From NCBI GenBank assembly GCA_018398575.1, contig JAGTXZ010000021.1, forward strand, positions 2,604,001 through 2,668,000: a stretch of 64,000 nucleotides of DNA, read 5' to 3'. The notes under the pieces were generated by a model. The model ran no database searches. It was not told where the DNA came from and saw only the letters and a list, made by a program, of their open reading frames with translations. Made by a program: the position numbers and the translations under genes. The DNA is from Ampelomyces quisqualis. Lineage: Eukaryota; Ascomycota; Dothideomycetes; Pleosporales; Phaeosphaeriaceae. Of this stretch, positions 11,311 to 23,771 are shown one piece after another. Positions within the stretch are counted from its first letter, which is position 1. Each line of letters begins with the position of its first letter.

Positions 11311-11579
11311 TGTTAAGTTATACTTATATAACGCTCTTTACTATAACCTTTAAAACAGTATATTACTTTAGTATATAGTAGGGCAAAGGAAATTAGCTTA
11401 CTAAAGGAATAATCTTAAAATTAGAGACGTTACTAGAGTAACATCTATTAAAATTAGTGCATAGAAACTAAATCTTAGTATAGAAACACAATTTTTAAAA
11501 TTAGTAGTGTTTAATTAGCTAGCGAGCTTTTCTTTATTATAATTCTTTATTACGCTAACTAGTTAAGGTAGCGCAAGAG

Positions 11580-13800
11580 CTTTAATCTCTTTCTTTATAG
11601 CTGCTACTTAGGCACTTTACGCACAAGAGTCTCTAAATAGGCACCTAAAGAAGAGGTTGCAAAATCTATCTTATTACTGCCTTTACTCTTATTACTATCT
11701 TCTTTGTTACTTGTTAGATCTGTAAAGCGCCTTATTCTAGTGTTAACAAGGCTAGAACAAAGATCTAGTTTCTAAATCTTGTATAGGTTTTAAACTGTTT
11801 TAGCGCTTAGTTAACATGTTAAAGTTAGTAATTGCAGTTTAAGTAGGCTAAACAGGTTGTCTTTGTGCGTAATTGCGTGTTTAACAACTATAATTATCTA
11901 AATTGTCTTAGCTTTAAGTCTATACCTTTAATCTCTTATAATATCTTTTATAGTATTAAAAGAACGCTCTACTTTAACCTTTGTAAGCTAAATAGCTAGT
12001 ACATCTATTACTACTTAGGCTAGAAGTAGGTAAGTTTCTGCGTTAGCCTGCTACTATGCTAGCATACCTGTTAGATTTCCCTTCTTATCCTTAGTTATTA
12101 GAAAAGTACTTAGGTAGCAGAGGGCCTCTGTACAGACTAGCTTAATACTTAGGTTTAGTTCTTTGTGCAACTTAAAACCTGCTCTACTTAACTATACTGT
12201 AAGTTTAAGAGGCCTTTTAAACTACTAATTTTTAAAGAATTAGTAAGGCTAAGCAAAGTAGACTAGAGTATAGCCTCTATAGAGTTGTATAAGTTAATTG
12301 TTATATTAGCTTATATACTCTAAGAACTAACGCTAATACATGTGTTTAAAATTAGATTTCTACTTATTCTCCTATGTATAATAGTTAACAACGTAATAAA
12401 TATATGTAATAAAAAAAAACTTACTTTATACGCAGAAAGCTTTTAACTTAAATTAAGAATAGTAGCTATATTATACAGGTATCCTTACTCTTTGTCTGTA
12501 CATAAATAGTACTTTAACAATTTCTTCTTACTCTTTTCTGCTGCAGCTCTAACAACAGCAGGCTACTCTTCTTAATAACTACTCTTATCTTTCTTGTTTA
12601 ATAGCTTAGTAGTTATCTAATCTAGGAAGTTAAAAAGCCTATTGTACATTATCTATATATATAGCGCCTGTAGTGTGTTATTTTTACTAATTTTGTTAGT
12701 AGCTGTTTTAAAGTTTACTAGCATGCAAGTTATAGCCCTTAGGTGTAACTATTTAGCTAAAGCTAGTTAAAGTCTTTTTAGGTCCTTAAAATTAGCTACT
12801 AAATTGTTGTCCTAGCTGTTGCTATTACTACCTAGAATTAATTAGCTAAGTGCAATTTCCTTCTTAAGCTAATTATTAATGTAGAGGGCTAGATAGCAGG
12901 CTTGCTTACACATATTATATGTTAAGTTCTATCTAGTTTTTATATCTTATATTATACAAAGGCGTTAATTTGTAGGTATATTAGACTATACTTTTAAGAA
13001 TTGTTTAAATTGCTAGAGTAACAAATTAATTGCAATGCAGATTACCTAGATCTAGAAGTAGTAAGCGCGTAATAAAGAACTATAATAAAGGACTCTACAT
13101 ACCTTACAAAGTAACTTTAGCACTAATATTATATTATTAATTTAATAAACATAGCAACGTTAAAGCTACTTAGCTCTTTCTATTTTAGGTAAGGCTGTTA
13201 GTCTTAGGTATAATATAATATCCTAGACTACAAGGTTAATAATATAAGTAAGGCATAAAATAGTGTTTTCCTTTACGCTCTATTTAATGCTCTTGTTAGC
13301 AAGATAGCTTTTAAGGCTTCTAGTAAGGGTCTTATTGTTTAAGGCATTATTGTAAGTAACAGCTAAAAGTCTCTTTGTAGTGTTAGTTTTTTTAAGTACA
13401 TGCATTAGATAAGCTACTATTAAAGCTCTAGTGTAGCGCTCTTGTAATAAGATAAAATCTAATAAAACTTCTCTTATTTGCTAGCTAACATTAATGTAGT
13501 AGGCTTTAATAGCTAAAAAGCTAAAGTAGTTTACAACAGACTAGGCGTCTAGAGTAATAGACATTTTTGTTATTCTGCTTAAGTTGTAAAGAAGGTTTTA
13601 AGCTACCTGCTTATATTAGTTTTAAAGTATTAGAAAGAACTTGTACTAGAAAGGAATAATTATGCCTAGTTAAAGAAATTAAATAAAGTAATAGAATAAA
13701 GGTTACTCTAAGGTTTAAAATAACTAGTTACTATTAAGAAGCATGTGTACTATTTCCTTCTTAGATCTCTAGGTAGTAAATAGTTAGCGTAAGAATCTAT
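11580..13800 (-). pseudogene. hAT transposase (F1)
   Basis: On the minus strand, RIP-broken fragments give a hAT-type transposase. Near 13580-13330 there is an RNase-H-like core segment beginning MSITLDA and continuing with IREVLLDFILLQERYTRALI and KRLLAVTYNNALNNKTL, the usual 'TTDAW ... AITTDNASNN' region. In the middle (near 12690-12400) the fragment KKLLKYYLCTDKE is followed by YNIATILNLS. Near 12075-11865 there is the hATC dimerisation domain with VIDVLAI..LTKVKVERSFN and IIRD*RYRLKAKT. These match the known order of the family. Start and stop are uncertain, and the gene ends near 11580 after an acidic/Ser-rich tail. TAG/TAA replace Gln and Trp throughout. Confidence 0.85.
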
Positions 13801-14544
13801 TTTGTAGCGTAGATAGTAGAAAAGGTAGCCTTAAATAAACAGACTTAGTAATACTTTTGCACTTATATAACTTAAAGTAGTTAAAGAGGTGTTTTATACT
13901 AATATAGTAATTATTTAAGTATTAAAGTACTTACCTACAGTTTAGGCAATATATATATAGCTAGCTAGTGTATATATAAGCGCACTTTCTAAACTAGGTC
14001 TATACATGCGCTAAGCGTTAGGCTATATTCTATTAAGGTTATGTATAGGTTTAATCCTAGGCCTATAAAGTGTTCTACTACTAGGTATTTTATGCTCTAA
14101 TAGCCTTAGTGTTGTTTTAGCAATAATTAGTGTAGTAAATTAGGCGTTTTAGGATATAGATTGTCTTCTAAAGGCTAGATTTTAGGATTTAAGAAGCGTT
14201 TTATATAAATTTGTATAGTATTTTAGGCACACTAGGATATAAGTTGTTAGGTGTTAGTAGCAGGTTACTTGCCTCTATAGCTGTAATAAAAAAACGTAAT
14301 AACTAGTTAGTAGGTTTTAAAAAAGAGGGTAACAGCAGGTAGTTAGACAAATCTAACAAGTATAGAGTTTTAAGTATTTTAAAATTAGATAATAGAGTAG
14401 AGGAGCAGTTCTGCCTAGGACGCTATTTCCTAGTTTATTTAGGGGTAAATATTAGGGCTAAATATATAAAATTAGATAAGGTTAGTACAGAGGCAAATTT
14501 TTTAGCACTTAACTATAATAGGCATTAATAAACAGGCTGTATTA

Positions 14545-14792
14545 GGCAATAAAATGCAGCAAAGCTAATTATATGTTACTCTAGGTCTAAAAACCTCTTC
14601 TAAGTACTATTACTTAGATCTCTAGCCTCCTTATCTTTATGCTAACTATTCTTATTATATAGATTACTATCCTTATTGTCTTTATAAATATTAGGCAGAG
14701 TCTTAAAATAGGCCTCTAGCTCCTTGCTAGAATCTTCTACTTCTTTCTTATACTTAGTCTTATTACGTTCTTTAATATATAGCCTATTGCTA
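14545..14792 (-). pseudogene. Unknown accessory gene of the hAT element, 3' part (F1)
   Basis: It continues the minus-strand gene of 28680-29660 across the insertion of element A. Fragment KERNKTKYKKEVEDSSKELE is followed by AYFKTLPNIYKDNKD. F2 has the same stretch uninterrupted near 54700-54590 (KERNKTKCKEKVKDSSKELE). Highly charged; function unknown. Confidence 0.55.
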
Positions 14793-15074
14793 TGTAAGGA
14801 TGTTACAGCGTAAAGCTGTTAGCTGCGCAGCAACGCGCCTGCGCTACAACAACGCTACCCTAGCGTCTTTACGCGTAGAACGCGTATAGCTGCCCTAGCG
14901 CTTTAACAGCGCTACGCTAGCGCAGGCCTAGTGTAGTCCTGTTGTAAGGATACGTGTCTAGTTGTATCTACAAAAGAGGAGTTCTGCACTAAAATTGCAG
15001 AACAGGAATTAACTTACTTCTACCTGTACTACTATTGTTATCCTGTAACTTTGCTGCTATACAAACCTCTTACA
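14793..15074 (+). repeat. 5' LTR of Gypsy element A
   Basis: 282 bp, TGTAAGGATG...CTCTTACA, nearly identical to 28399-28679. It has a GC-rich core (about 14808-14935) with palindromic words such as GCTGCGCAGC and ACGCGTAGAACGCGT, which lacks CpA and so escapes RIP. Confidence 0.92.
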
Positions 15075-15189
15075 GTTTTAATTCTTTAACCTTGCAAAAG
15101 GATAGCGGCCTAGTTACCTAATAACAATAGATTAGGATCTGCCTCTAAGCCTACTAGCCAATCTATTAAGGGAAAACACCCCTAATAAG

Positions 15190-16230
15190 AAATTAATGCT
15201 TAGCTTAGGTAAACGCTTAGCGCAGCTAAAGCGCTAGCGCCAAGAACTTAAGGAGTAAGCTAAGATCCAGACTCTAGAGGAGAAAGTACGCTAATAGGAG
15301 CAATTGTTAGCAGGTAAACAACCTCTCCTACCTCCTGAACAGCCCTTAGGCGCCCTAAATAAAACAGATCTACTAACTCCTCTAGTTGGACGCAACACGT
15401 CCCTACTAGCGCGACGCCCCTAACTTAACCTATTAGCGCTACTAGAACGCGGGCCAAAGATTAAGAAAATCCCTGTCTTTAAAGGCAAGGGAATTAGAGA
15501 GTATTAGGACTTTAAGGCTAGGCTATCCATTGCCTTTTAATTAGACCTCTTAGCCTTCTAGCTTAAGGATCAAAAGATTGCCTTTACCTTCTAATACCTA
15601 CAAACTACGTTTTAACAAATATAGATATAGAGAGAACAGAAAGACAACAGCAAAACGCTAGCGTAGCGCAACATAATGTTCTTTCTACTTAATTAGATTA
15701 AGAGCCCTGTAAATAGAGAGCTTTAAGTTACTATGCAGTATTAAAAGGCATTCTAAAAGAACAGCTAAACAGTAAACAAATTTGCAGCCTATCTATCTAC
15801 TTTAGAAAATTAAGTAAATCCCCTTTATAAACAAAAACACCTAGTAATATACTTGTACAGCAAACTCTGCCTAGAGATTAGAGTAGCCTTCTCTAACTAC
15901 ACTAAGTTTTCTACTACCTGCAGAGAACTTGTTAAACGCGCTGCAACGCTAGAAGACAACTTGCGCTGCAGTAGTAGTATGCTGTTGCTACACTGTTGCA
16001 CACACAGAACGCCTAGTACAGAAAAAACTTTGCAGCCTAAACTAGACGCAACAGCTCTATAACGTTGTGTTACTAGTACTGCAAACCTAAGCCTAAAGCT
16101 AACTAACGCTTGCTACTATTGCAGCAAGATAGGCTATTAGGCTAAAGAGTGTAGATTAAGGCTTAACAGCTCTTCTTCTGTTACTAGTTCAAACGCAATA
16201 CAAACAAAAAACAAGCAGGCCTAAGAGAAG
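15190..16230 (+). pseudogene. gag of Gypsy element A
   Basis: Starts with a charged coiled segment (QELKE, AKIQTLEEKVR) and a Pro-rich linker, followed by a capsid-like region. It ends with a zinc knuckle near 16110-16155 reading CYYCSKIGY*AKEC, where the His of the CCHC pattern is now Tyr (CAY to TAY) and a TAG follows. Both changes are RIP-type. Stops occur throughout. Confidence 0.75.
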
Positions 16231-16289
16231 CCTTCTCCTTAACAGCCTAAGTCCTACTACAATAGAAGGATTATATTAAAGTACTTAGA

Positions 16290-17456
16290 ACGCTACGTAA
16301 CAACAGCGCTGCGCAGCCTACACAAATCCTAATTAACTGCAGTGCAGAACTTAGCACTATTAACAAGAGAGTTGCCTTGCTTAAGGATCTCTCTTGTATT
16401 AACAGCGCTGCGCTACTAACTATCTACTTGCCTAACTTAAGCACTGTGCCTAGCTTCTACGCTTATTAAGCTTATCTAACAATAAAGGACAACTAGGGCG
16501 TAACTAAGTCCTTTACTACTATCCTATACAGAATTGCTAATACAGCACAACCTGTTATTTTAGGTCTACTAAGCCTAAAAGAGGGGCGCGTTGTTATTAA
16601 CTGCAAGTTAAAGTAGTAGCGCTACAAGCTTAACACTAATACAATAAGAGTTAAAGACGCAAAAACCTTTGTAGGATCTCTTTATAACAAGCTAAGCGTG
16701 TACGCAGTCCTAGTAGGCAGTCTACAATCCTCTTCTGCTAAATGCCTATTGTAGCCCCTTAAACTTAAGGATTTTAAAGACGTTGCAAACAGTAACGCTG
16801 CTAACGCGCTGCTGCAGCACTACAGAGGCAACTACACTATTAAGTTAGAAGAAGGAACTACAGCTCTATATAGGCTGCTCTACAACCTTTTACTAAAGGA
16901 GCTAAGCGTGCTGCGCGACTACTTAGCGACAGCGCAAAGCCTAGGCTAGATCTAAGAAAGCATAAGCCCTGCAAGAGCACCTATTCTGTTTGTACTTAAA
17001 AAAGATAGAACGCTACGCCTTTGCGTAGATTATTAAGGCCTTAATTAAGTTACCAAGAAGAACAAACTAGCCCTTCCCTTAATTAGAGAAACCCTTAATT
17101 GGCTCTGTAGATTAGTAAAGTTTACTAAGCTTGATCTTAAGAACGCGTATTACTAGATTAGGATCTAGCAAGGCAACAAGTAGAAGACAGCGTTTTGCAC
17201 GCAATACAGCTACTTTAAGTATATAGTTATGCCCTTTAGGCTAACTAACGCGCCTGCTATGTTCTAGAGGTATATTAATAGAGCCTTAGCCTTGTATTTA
17301 GATATCTTTTGCGTTGTCTATCTTAATAATATCCTAATCTTTTCTTAAAAGAGAGAGGATTATTAAGAACAGGTAAGAAAAGTACTTGCTAAGCTAAGAG
17401 AATACAGTCTTTTTGTTAATTTGAAAAAGTGTACCTTTGCTACTAACCAAGTTAAG
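16290..17456 (+). pseudogene. pol of Gypsy element A, part before insertion B (protease, start of RT)
   Basis: A protease-like region is followed by reverse transcriptase fragments: APILFVLKKDRTLRLCVDY, then KKNKLALPL, YSYFKYIVMPFRLTNAPAMF, and the catalytic-box region LDIFCVVYLNNILIFS, where the YLDD-type motif now reads YLNN through a G-to-A change. The frame breaks off in KKCTFATNQVK at 17456, where element B was inserted, and resumes at 24235. Confidence 0.82.
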
Positions 17457-17914
17457 TGTTAAGACTATTAGTCTAGTAGCAAACAATAAGAATGCTAGTG
17501 TAGACTAGAGGTACAGCTAAGGTTGGTTTTCGCAGATAGGTGCAGAGTTGCTTTAGATATAGAGAGTATTGTTACTAAGACAGTAAAGACTAGGGCTTTC
17601 TAAAAAAAGTAATAACAGTTAGATAGCTTAATGTAACTAACTTAAGTTGTTAAAACATAAGTTAAACACAATAATCTATAAGGGCTTATTGTAGTTCCTA
17701 TATACTTAGTCTTTCTTATAGTTCTTATTATTCTTAATCTTTATTGTAGATTCTTATAGTTTCTTGTTGCAAGAAACAGTAAGACCAAATAAAACTAATA
17801 AGAAGGTTACGTAACATGCTTAGCGTGCTATGTCCCTGCACTAGGTCTAAGTCTTGCAACCTGTTTTCTTATTTATTTATAACGTTTTGTGTTCCCTGTT
17901 AGAGGTTTGTAACA
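17457..17914 (-). repeat. 3' LTR of Gypsy element B
   Basis: 458 bp, TGTTAAGACT...TTTGTAACA on the plus strand. Against 23772-24229 the differences seen in the first 180 bp are all transitions. Confidence 0.95.
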
Positions 17915-18003
17915 CTATTCTCTCCTTTTACTCTTATGTCCTTATAAGTTCTTAGGCTGTGCATTATTATTGTCTTTAAAGTAATTATATTAACAACAAA
18001 GAG

Positions 18004-18467
18004 TTATTTGCTATAGTAGCTTACGCCTAATGTTCTTAGAAGGACTTACCTTGCAAGCTATTGTTGTTAAGCAAGAAGTATAGAAACTACAAGTCTGTAG
18101 GTGCAAAAGAGTGTGTTCTGCAGGACATTCTGCTGCCAGATTTTTTAAAGCTAGACTAACAAATAAAAGAGTTAGAACAGCAGGAGGAGTTAGAAGAAGC
18201 TACATTAGCAACAAATAAGACAGAGGCAGAGTTAGTAGTACTCTAGATGCGCGCGCGTTAGAACAAACTGCGCTGCATACAAAAGCAGAAGCTAGCTCTT
18301 TGTTGCAAAGAGCAGCGTATTTTTAATACTAGTCTACTAATACTAGAGGAGTTAGATGCTCTAGAATTGTTAAACTAAGCTGTAGGTTAATTATTAATCC
18401 TAGAGAAGTCTAGTTCTTGTTCTACTCTATGGCACAGTAATAGTGCGTTAGGAGCAGTTAGCAATTT
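18004..18467 (+). pseudogene. Antisense reading frame of the B/C/D Gypsy family (copy in B)
   Basis: A plus-strand frame opposite gag-pol, between the chromodomain end and the 3' LTR of B. It reads KDLPCKLLLLSKKYRNYKSV, then GAKECVLQDILLPDFLKLD, a glutamate-rich coil (KELEQQEELEEATLATNKTE) and a basic coil (NKLRCIQKQKLALCCKEQR), ending near ILEELDALELLN. Stops are few and of RIP type. C (53001-53464, minus) and D (61797-62260, plus) keep the same frame with amino-acid differences spread over it. Cys residues followed by a long coil recall fungal regulatory-type proteins, but I assign no function. Confidence 0.62.
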
Positions 18468-21400
18468 GTAAGGTTTGTCTTAAGTTCCTATGTATTTTCT
18501 AAGTTATTGTATCCTAACTATTTAACTAAGTATTCTTTTTGGCAGTTATTGTCTTAGTGTGTTATTATTTTCTTAACTTTAAATTTATTTTCTTCTTTAA
18601 GTTTATAGCAAAAGGTTTGCTGTAACAGTGTTTCTAGGTCAGCTAGTTCTAGTAGGCTTACGTAGAATCTAGGGTAGATTTTTGCATCTAGTAGAAGCTT
18701 AAGTGTATACGTAACTAGTCTGTTCCTCTTTAAAATCAAAAACAGTTTAACTTTAACGTAGTTAAGTCCTTTGCTTAGTTGTTTTGTGCATAGATTTTTA
18801 GTGTAGAGATACACCTTATCCTCCTCTTTTAGCTAAAGTGCTATTTTTTGTTTTTAATTAATATATAAGATGCTTTGTGTCTAAGCGTGTTGTATTTGTT
18901 CTTCTATTTTAATATAAGTTTTCTTTATTTCTTCTGCTGTCTGTATAGCAGCTTTAGCCTTTAGGCTAGGTAATGTTCTTGTAAAGAGATTTAGATGTTG
19001 TCTGTAGTTTGCAAAGTATAGCGTTTTGCCTGTAGCTTTAGACAATTTGTTGTTGTAGGCTAACTGTGCTATTAGTAATAGTAAGACCTAATTTGTCTGT
19101 TGCAGGTTGCTATATATCTTGAGATATATCTTTATAGTTCTATTTATTTTTTCTGTTTAGCTGTTAGTTTAAGGATAGTAAGCTGTTAATAGCTTTTATT
19201 GCGTCTTAATTTCTGCTATTAAAGTAGTCTAATAATTTAACGTAAAGAGTTTGTCTTGATTGCTAATAATTAACTTTAGTATGCTATAGTATCTAATAAG
19301 TCTATCCTTAAGTACGTGCGCTAGCTAAATAGCTATATAGTCTTGTTAAAAGAGTAGTATTATAGCGTATTTAGTAAAGCAATCTACTATAACTATAATA
19401 GCGTTATAAGCTAATCCTGTAGCAGAGTCTTTTAACAGTAGTAGTCCTGTTACAAAGTCTATTAATATGTTAGTCTAAGGCTTAGTTAAGAGCTCTATTA
19501 GCTGCATTTCTCTGTAAGGTGCGTGTGTACTGTGTTTGTTGCGTTAACAGTCTACACATTTCTTAATGTAAGCGCTTATTTTGTCCTTTATGTTTCTAAA
19601 CTAGTAATTCTGTTAAATTAGTTCTATAGTTTGGCTTACTCTAGGATAACTGTGTACAGTGTTATTATAGTGTTATTGTATAATTAATTCCTGTAGTTCT
19701 TTTAGAACATTAATTCTAATCTTTATTATTAAGTTATTAATGTATCTTGCTAGTCTAAGAGATCTGTTGTTTTGTCTTTTAAGGATGCTTAAGCTGTTAA
19801 TAGTTTTAGTTCTAGCAATATCTAATCTTTAGCTAAAAGCGTTTACTCTGCTATTATCTTTTCTAAGTATGTAGACAATTTTAAACTTGTATTACCCTAA
19901 CATCTCTAACTATTGTACTTGTCTTTAATTAAGTACTTTAGTAGTAGTAAAAGTTGTTAGGTTTTTGTAGTCTAAGTATATTGTAAGATCTAAGCAACTC
20001 TCTGCGTAGATTTTCTAATATTTAAGTACTACTACAATTGCAAGTAGTTCTTTGTTGTGTATGTTGTAATTTTCTTCTAGTAGTGTAAACTTTTGTAAGT
20101 AGTAGGCTATTAGGTGCTATTTTCTATCTTGTTCTTATTTTGCACATATTCTAATTGCTAAATCTAATGCGTTAGTTTTAAATCTAAGCAGTTCTCTGCT
20201 TCTAAATGCAATAAAGACAGGTAGTGCTATACAAGCATCTTTAAGCGTCTTAAATGCCTAGCTTTGTTCTTCTGTCTATCTCTAAGGTGTGTTCTTTTGT
20301 GTAAGTTTAGTAAGTAGCGTAGCAATTAGTAAGAAGTTCTAAATAAACTGTTAATTAAAGTTAACAAAGCCTAAAAAGAATTAGATATCCTTAACTATAG
20401 TAGGCGTTAGCTAATCTCTAACAACTTTAATCTTGTCCTTGCTTATTTGTACTCTGTTCTTTTTAACTATGCACCCTAAGAATTCTACTTCTTCCTAGTG
20501 CTATTTACACTTGTTAAGGTCTACTGCTAGAAAGAACTTTTCTAGTAGCGTTAGGATTATATAAATATGTTTTGTATGTTCCTTCTTATTTTCTAAATAG
20601 ATAAAGATATTGTTAAGGTATGCTATAACAAATATGTTAAGGTGTTCTCTAAGTATATTGTTAATAAGTGCTTAACACGTTACTAAGGCGTTAGTAAGAC
20701 CAAATAGCATTACTAAGTACTTATAGTAGCTGTAGCGTGTTCTAAACGCTGTCTTTTATTCTTTGCCTTTCTTTATGCGTATAAGGTTGTACGCGCCTCT
20801 TAGATCTAATACTATAAAGATCTTTGCATAGGCTAGTTAATCCTATAGTTCTAAAATGTTAGGTAGTAGGTATTAATTCTTAACTATAATGTTATTAAGT
20901 TTCTAAAAGTTAATATATAGTTGTAGTTTACTGTTCTTCTTTAGTACAAACATAATCAGGTATCTAGCTAGTAATTCTAATACTTATATAAAACTTTTCT
21001 TTAAGTTTACTTAAATATATTCTTAGAGTACTTCTAGCTCTTTTTCTAATAATCTGTAGATTAGTCTAAAGGTTAGCCTTTTTTCTTCTTTTAGGACAAT
21101 TTTGTAGTCCTACTCCTAATGCTTAAGCAGTGCTTCTAAACCTGTTTCTTCTAAAAATAGTTTCTTAAACTTTCTGTATTCCTTAGGTATGTTAGAAGTT
21201 ACACGTTTCTCTAAAACTTGTAACATATTAGTATTTCTTCCTTAATTGTCTAAGTTAACTAGTTGTGTCTTTAACTGCGTCTTAGTTAAAGCAATATTGT
21301 TAATTGTCTTCTTATCTACTATTAAACGCTGCTAATGCGCAGGCTTAGAATCTGTTGTATTGTTGTAATTCCCTAGAGAAATAGATCCCTTCTCCTAGTC

Positions 21401-21830
21401 TATCTGTAGGCTATTCTCTCTAAACTATAGAAGTCCTAATATAATGTTGTAAGTAGCTAATCTAAAGACGTCTAAGCATATTTCCTGTTTAGTTCCTTAG
21501 ATATTAAGTTTAGTAGTAGTCTTATATCTAATAAGTAACTTGTTAGGCATCTGCTTTCTATTTGCAATATAAAGTTTATATAATTGTTATTTCTAGCAAG
21601 GTTAGAGCCTAGCTCTTAATAAGGTATTGCTTAAAATGTAGTTTGCTTGTAATTCTAAATCTAAAAGCGCCTTTATCCTTGTTCTGTTAACTCTTACTAT
21701 AAGTTTTATAAGCTTAGCTAAGTTAATTGCGTTGCAGCTCTAGGTCTCTTTCTAGAGTCTAGAGTTAACTCTAAAAAAGACTTGTTCTTTTTATATCTGT
21801 TAGCTTCTTTATTGTTGTAATACTTCTTGC
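18468..21830 (-). pseudogene. pol of Gypsy element B
   Basis: It mirrors the pol of sister C at the same offsets: protease, RT, RNase H, integrase, integrase C-terminal domain and chromodomain, read right to left. The best preserved part is the 86-codon open stretch at 18554-18814 (MYLYTKNLCTKQLSKGLNYV, later YPRFYVSLLELADLETLLQQ). This is the integrase C-terminal GPF/GPY-like region leading into the chromodomain. It survives because it has few CpA/TpG sites that create stops. The rest has frequent TAG/TAA. Confidence 0.85.
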
Positions 21831-22827
21831 ATTCTAGTTGTAGGCAGAACTACTATGTGTAGTTTATGCAGTTGTTATTAACAAGTATTCTGTTAGATGT
21901 GCTTTCTTCCTCTAATACGTTAAAAAAACTTTCTATAATTTGTTTGTTGTATAAATAATTTGCGCAGGTATCCTTAGGGCAATTGTACTATTAGTACTTA
22001 TAAGATCTCTTCTGCTAAGAAAAGTATTAGTTAACTTTACTACTATAGTGCGTTAAGTAGTAGTTGCTGTTGCATGCTGTCTATAATAGAAGTCTGTGTT
22101 TTAGATTATAAAGATCCTGTAGGTATTTGTCTGTAAGCAGGATTTAATGCAATTTGTTTACCTTTCTATCCTAGTATTCTATAGGCATAAGGCTTAGTAC
22201 TAATACTTGTCTATTATTAGCATAGCATGTTTGCTTTGTGTGTAAGTTATAGCACGTCTTATATAGTCTAACTGCGTCTGTCTCTAGACATAGTCCTCTA
22301 ACTGTTGCATTCTAGCGTACTAGTTTAGGGCTAGCTAGTAATAAGTGTATGTCTAGCTTGTCTAGTGTAAGTTCTTAGTCTTCTTAGGTATTGTAGACCT
22401 TTATAGTCTGTTGTTAATCCTATGTTCTATAGACTCTGTTTTCTAGGTGTAGCAATTGTTCCTTCTCTATAACTCTATCTATGCTTAGAAAGTACTTGTT
22501 TATCTAAAGAGTATAATAGGCTTGTAAAGATTAGTAACATTATTCTATATATTCTTAGTTAACTTTGTTAGTTTAGTTATACTAGTTGTAAATGTTTTGT
22601 TGTGTTTGCAGTAAGAGTAGTTCTATCTATTAGAATTGTTTAATGTTACAGTCTTGTTCCTAATTATAGAATAACGCAGCGTTAGTTAAGACCTAGTTAT
22701 TAGTTAATATAGTAGAGGTGTCTTCTGTCTATCCTATTATTAGTAGTCTATTAGTTGTTTAGACAATAGGTTAATCCTTAATTACAATCTATTCTTTAAC
22801 ATCTTCCTCTAAAGTGTTAGTTAATAC

Positions 22828-23720
22828 GTTAAGCTAGCGTATAACTTTGTTCTTAGAGCAACAGTCTTGCGCATAATGTCTAACCTTATTACAGTTATAA
22901 CAAGTAATCTTGTTCTTATTAGGCTTATCTCCTAGTAGTTGTTTCTTTAGGTAACTTTTCTGTTCTAGGCCTTTGTTAAGGTTGTCTAAGTGCATAGCTT
23001 TAGGTCTATACCTTAAGTATGCTTCTAGTAGGCGTAGTTAATAAGTTCTTTGTCTAGAGTAGTAGCGCTGTTGTCCTTTATTTAGTTGTGTTTGTCTCTA
23101 ATATCTTTTATTTAGGCAAAATCCTTTGTATCTCTGTAGTAAACGTAAGAAGTATAACTTATCTTTAAGTGCTAATTTGTAGAGTTTGTTGTCTAGGCAA
23201 ATAGCTTTATTCTAAAGTTCTTTAAGAGTAGTAATGTGTGTTCTGCTACGTATAAGTTTAGCTTATACAGTAGCCTTAAGGCCTTGCTTGTACATACGCA
23301 TTAGAGCAGTATTGTCCTACTAGATTTGTTTAGCGTATTATTAAAAAACGTTAGTATAGTTAGCAGTTAATTAGGTTTGCTTTAGACTTTAGATTTTCTG
23401 TTCTGTAATTACAGATTTCTTAAGGGGTAAGAAGATCTGTTGCAGGCGCGTTTTGAACGCTTGCTAGTCTTTTATAAAGTTAGTGTTGTCTTTGTCTATA
23501 ATGTTATTATCTATATACTTCTAGATAATTAGAAGTACCTATTTCTTGGCGTCGCCTTTTATGTAGGTTGTGGCAAGAATAACTTTGTTTGCGTTCTTAA
23601 TCTTGTCTTTTATATAAAAGTGCCTATTAAACTAGAGAATCTAGGTCTTAAGTTTGTTGCAGTCTCTATAGTAAAGATTAGGTTTGTTAACCTTAAGTCT
23701 AGGTTGTCTTACTTAGGAAT
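22828..23720 (-). pseudogene. gag of Gypsy element B
   Basis: It corresponds in reverse to C 47748-48640, including the zinc knuckle position near 22860-22902 (CYNCNKVRHYA*DC in C). RIP-broken. Between this gag and the protease lies a Cys/His-rich stretch, described for C. Confidence 0.75.
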
Positions 23721-23771
23721 GCTTAGGTGTATCTATTGCAATATTGCTGCTTATTGTAAGAGTGTTTAAAG

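Noticed and set aside
15853..16062. Small Cys-rich protein gene (69 codons, plus strand) as a candidate secreted effector
   Set aside because: It lies within the gag region of element A, is flanked by RIP stops in the same frame and has no signal peptide.
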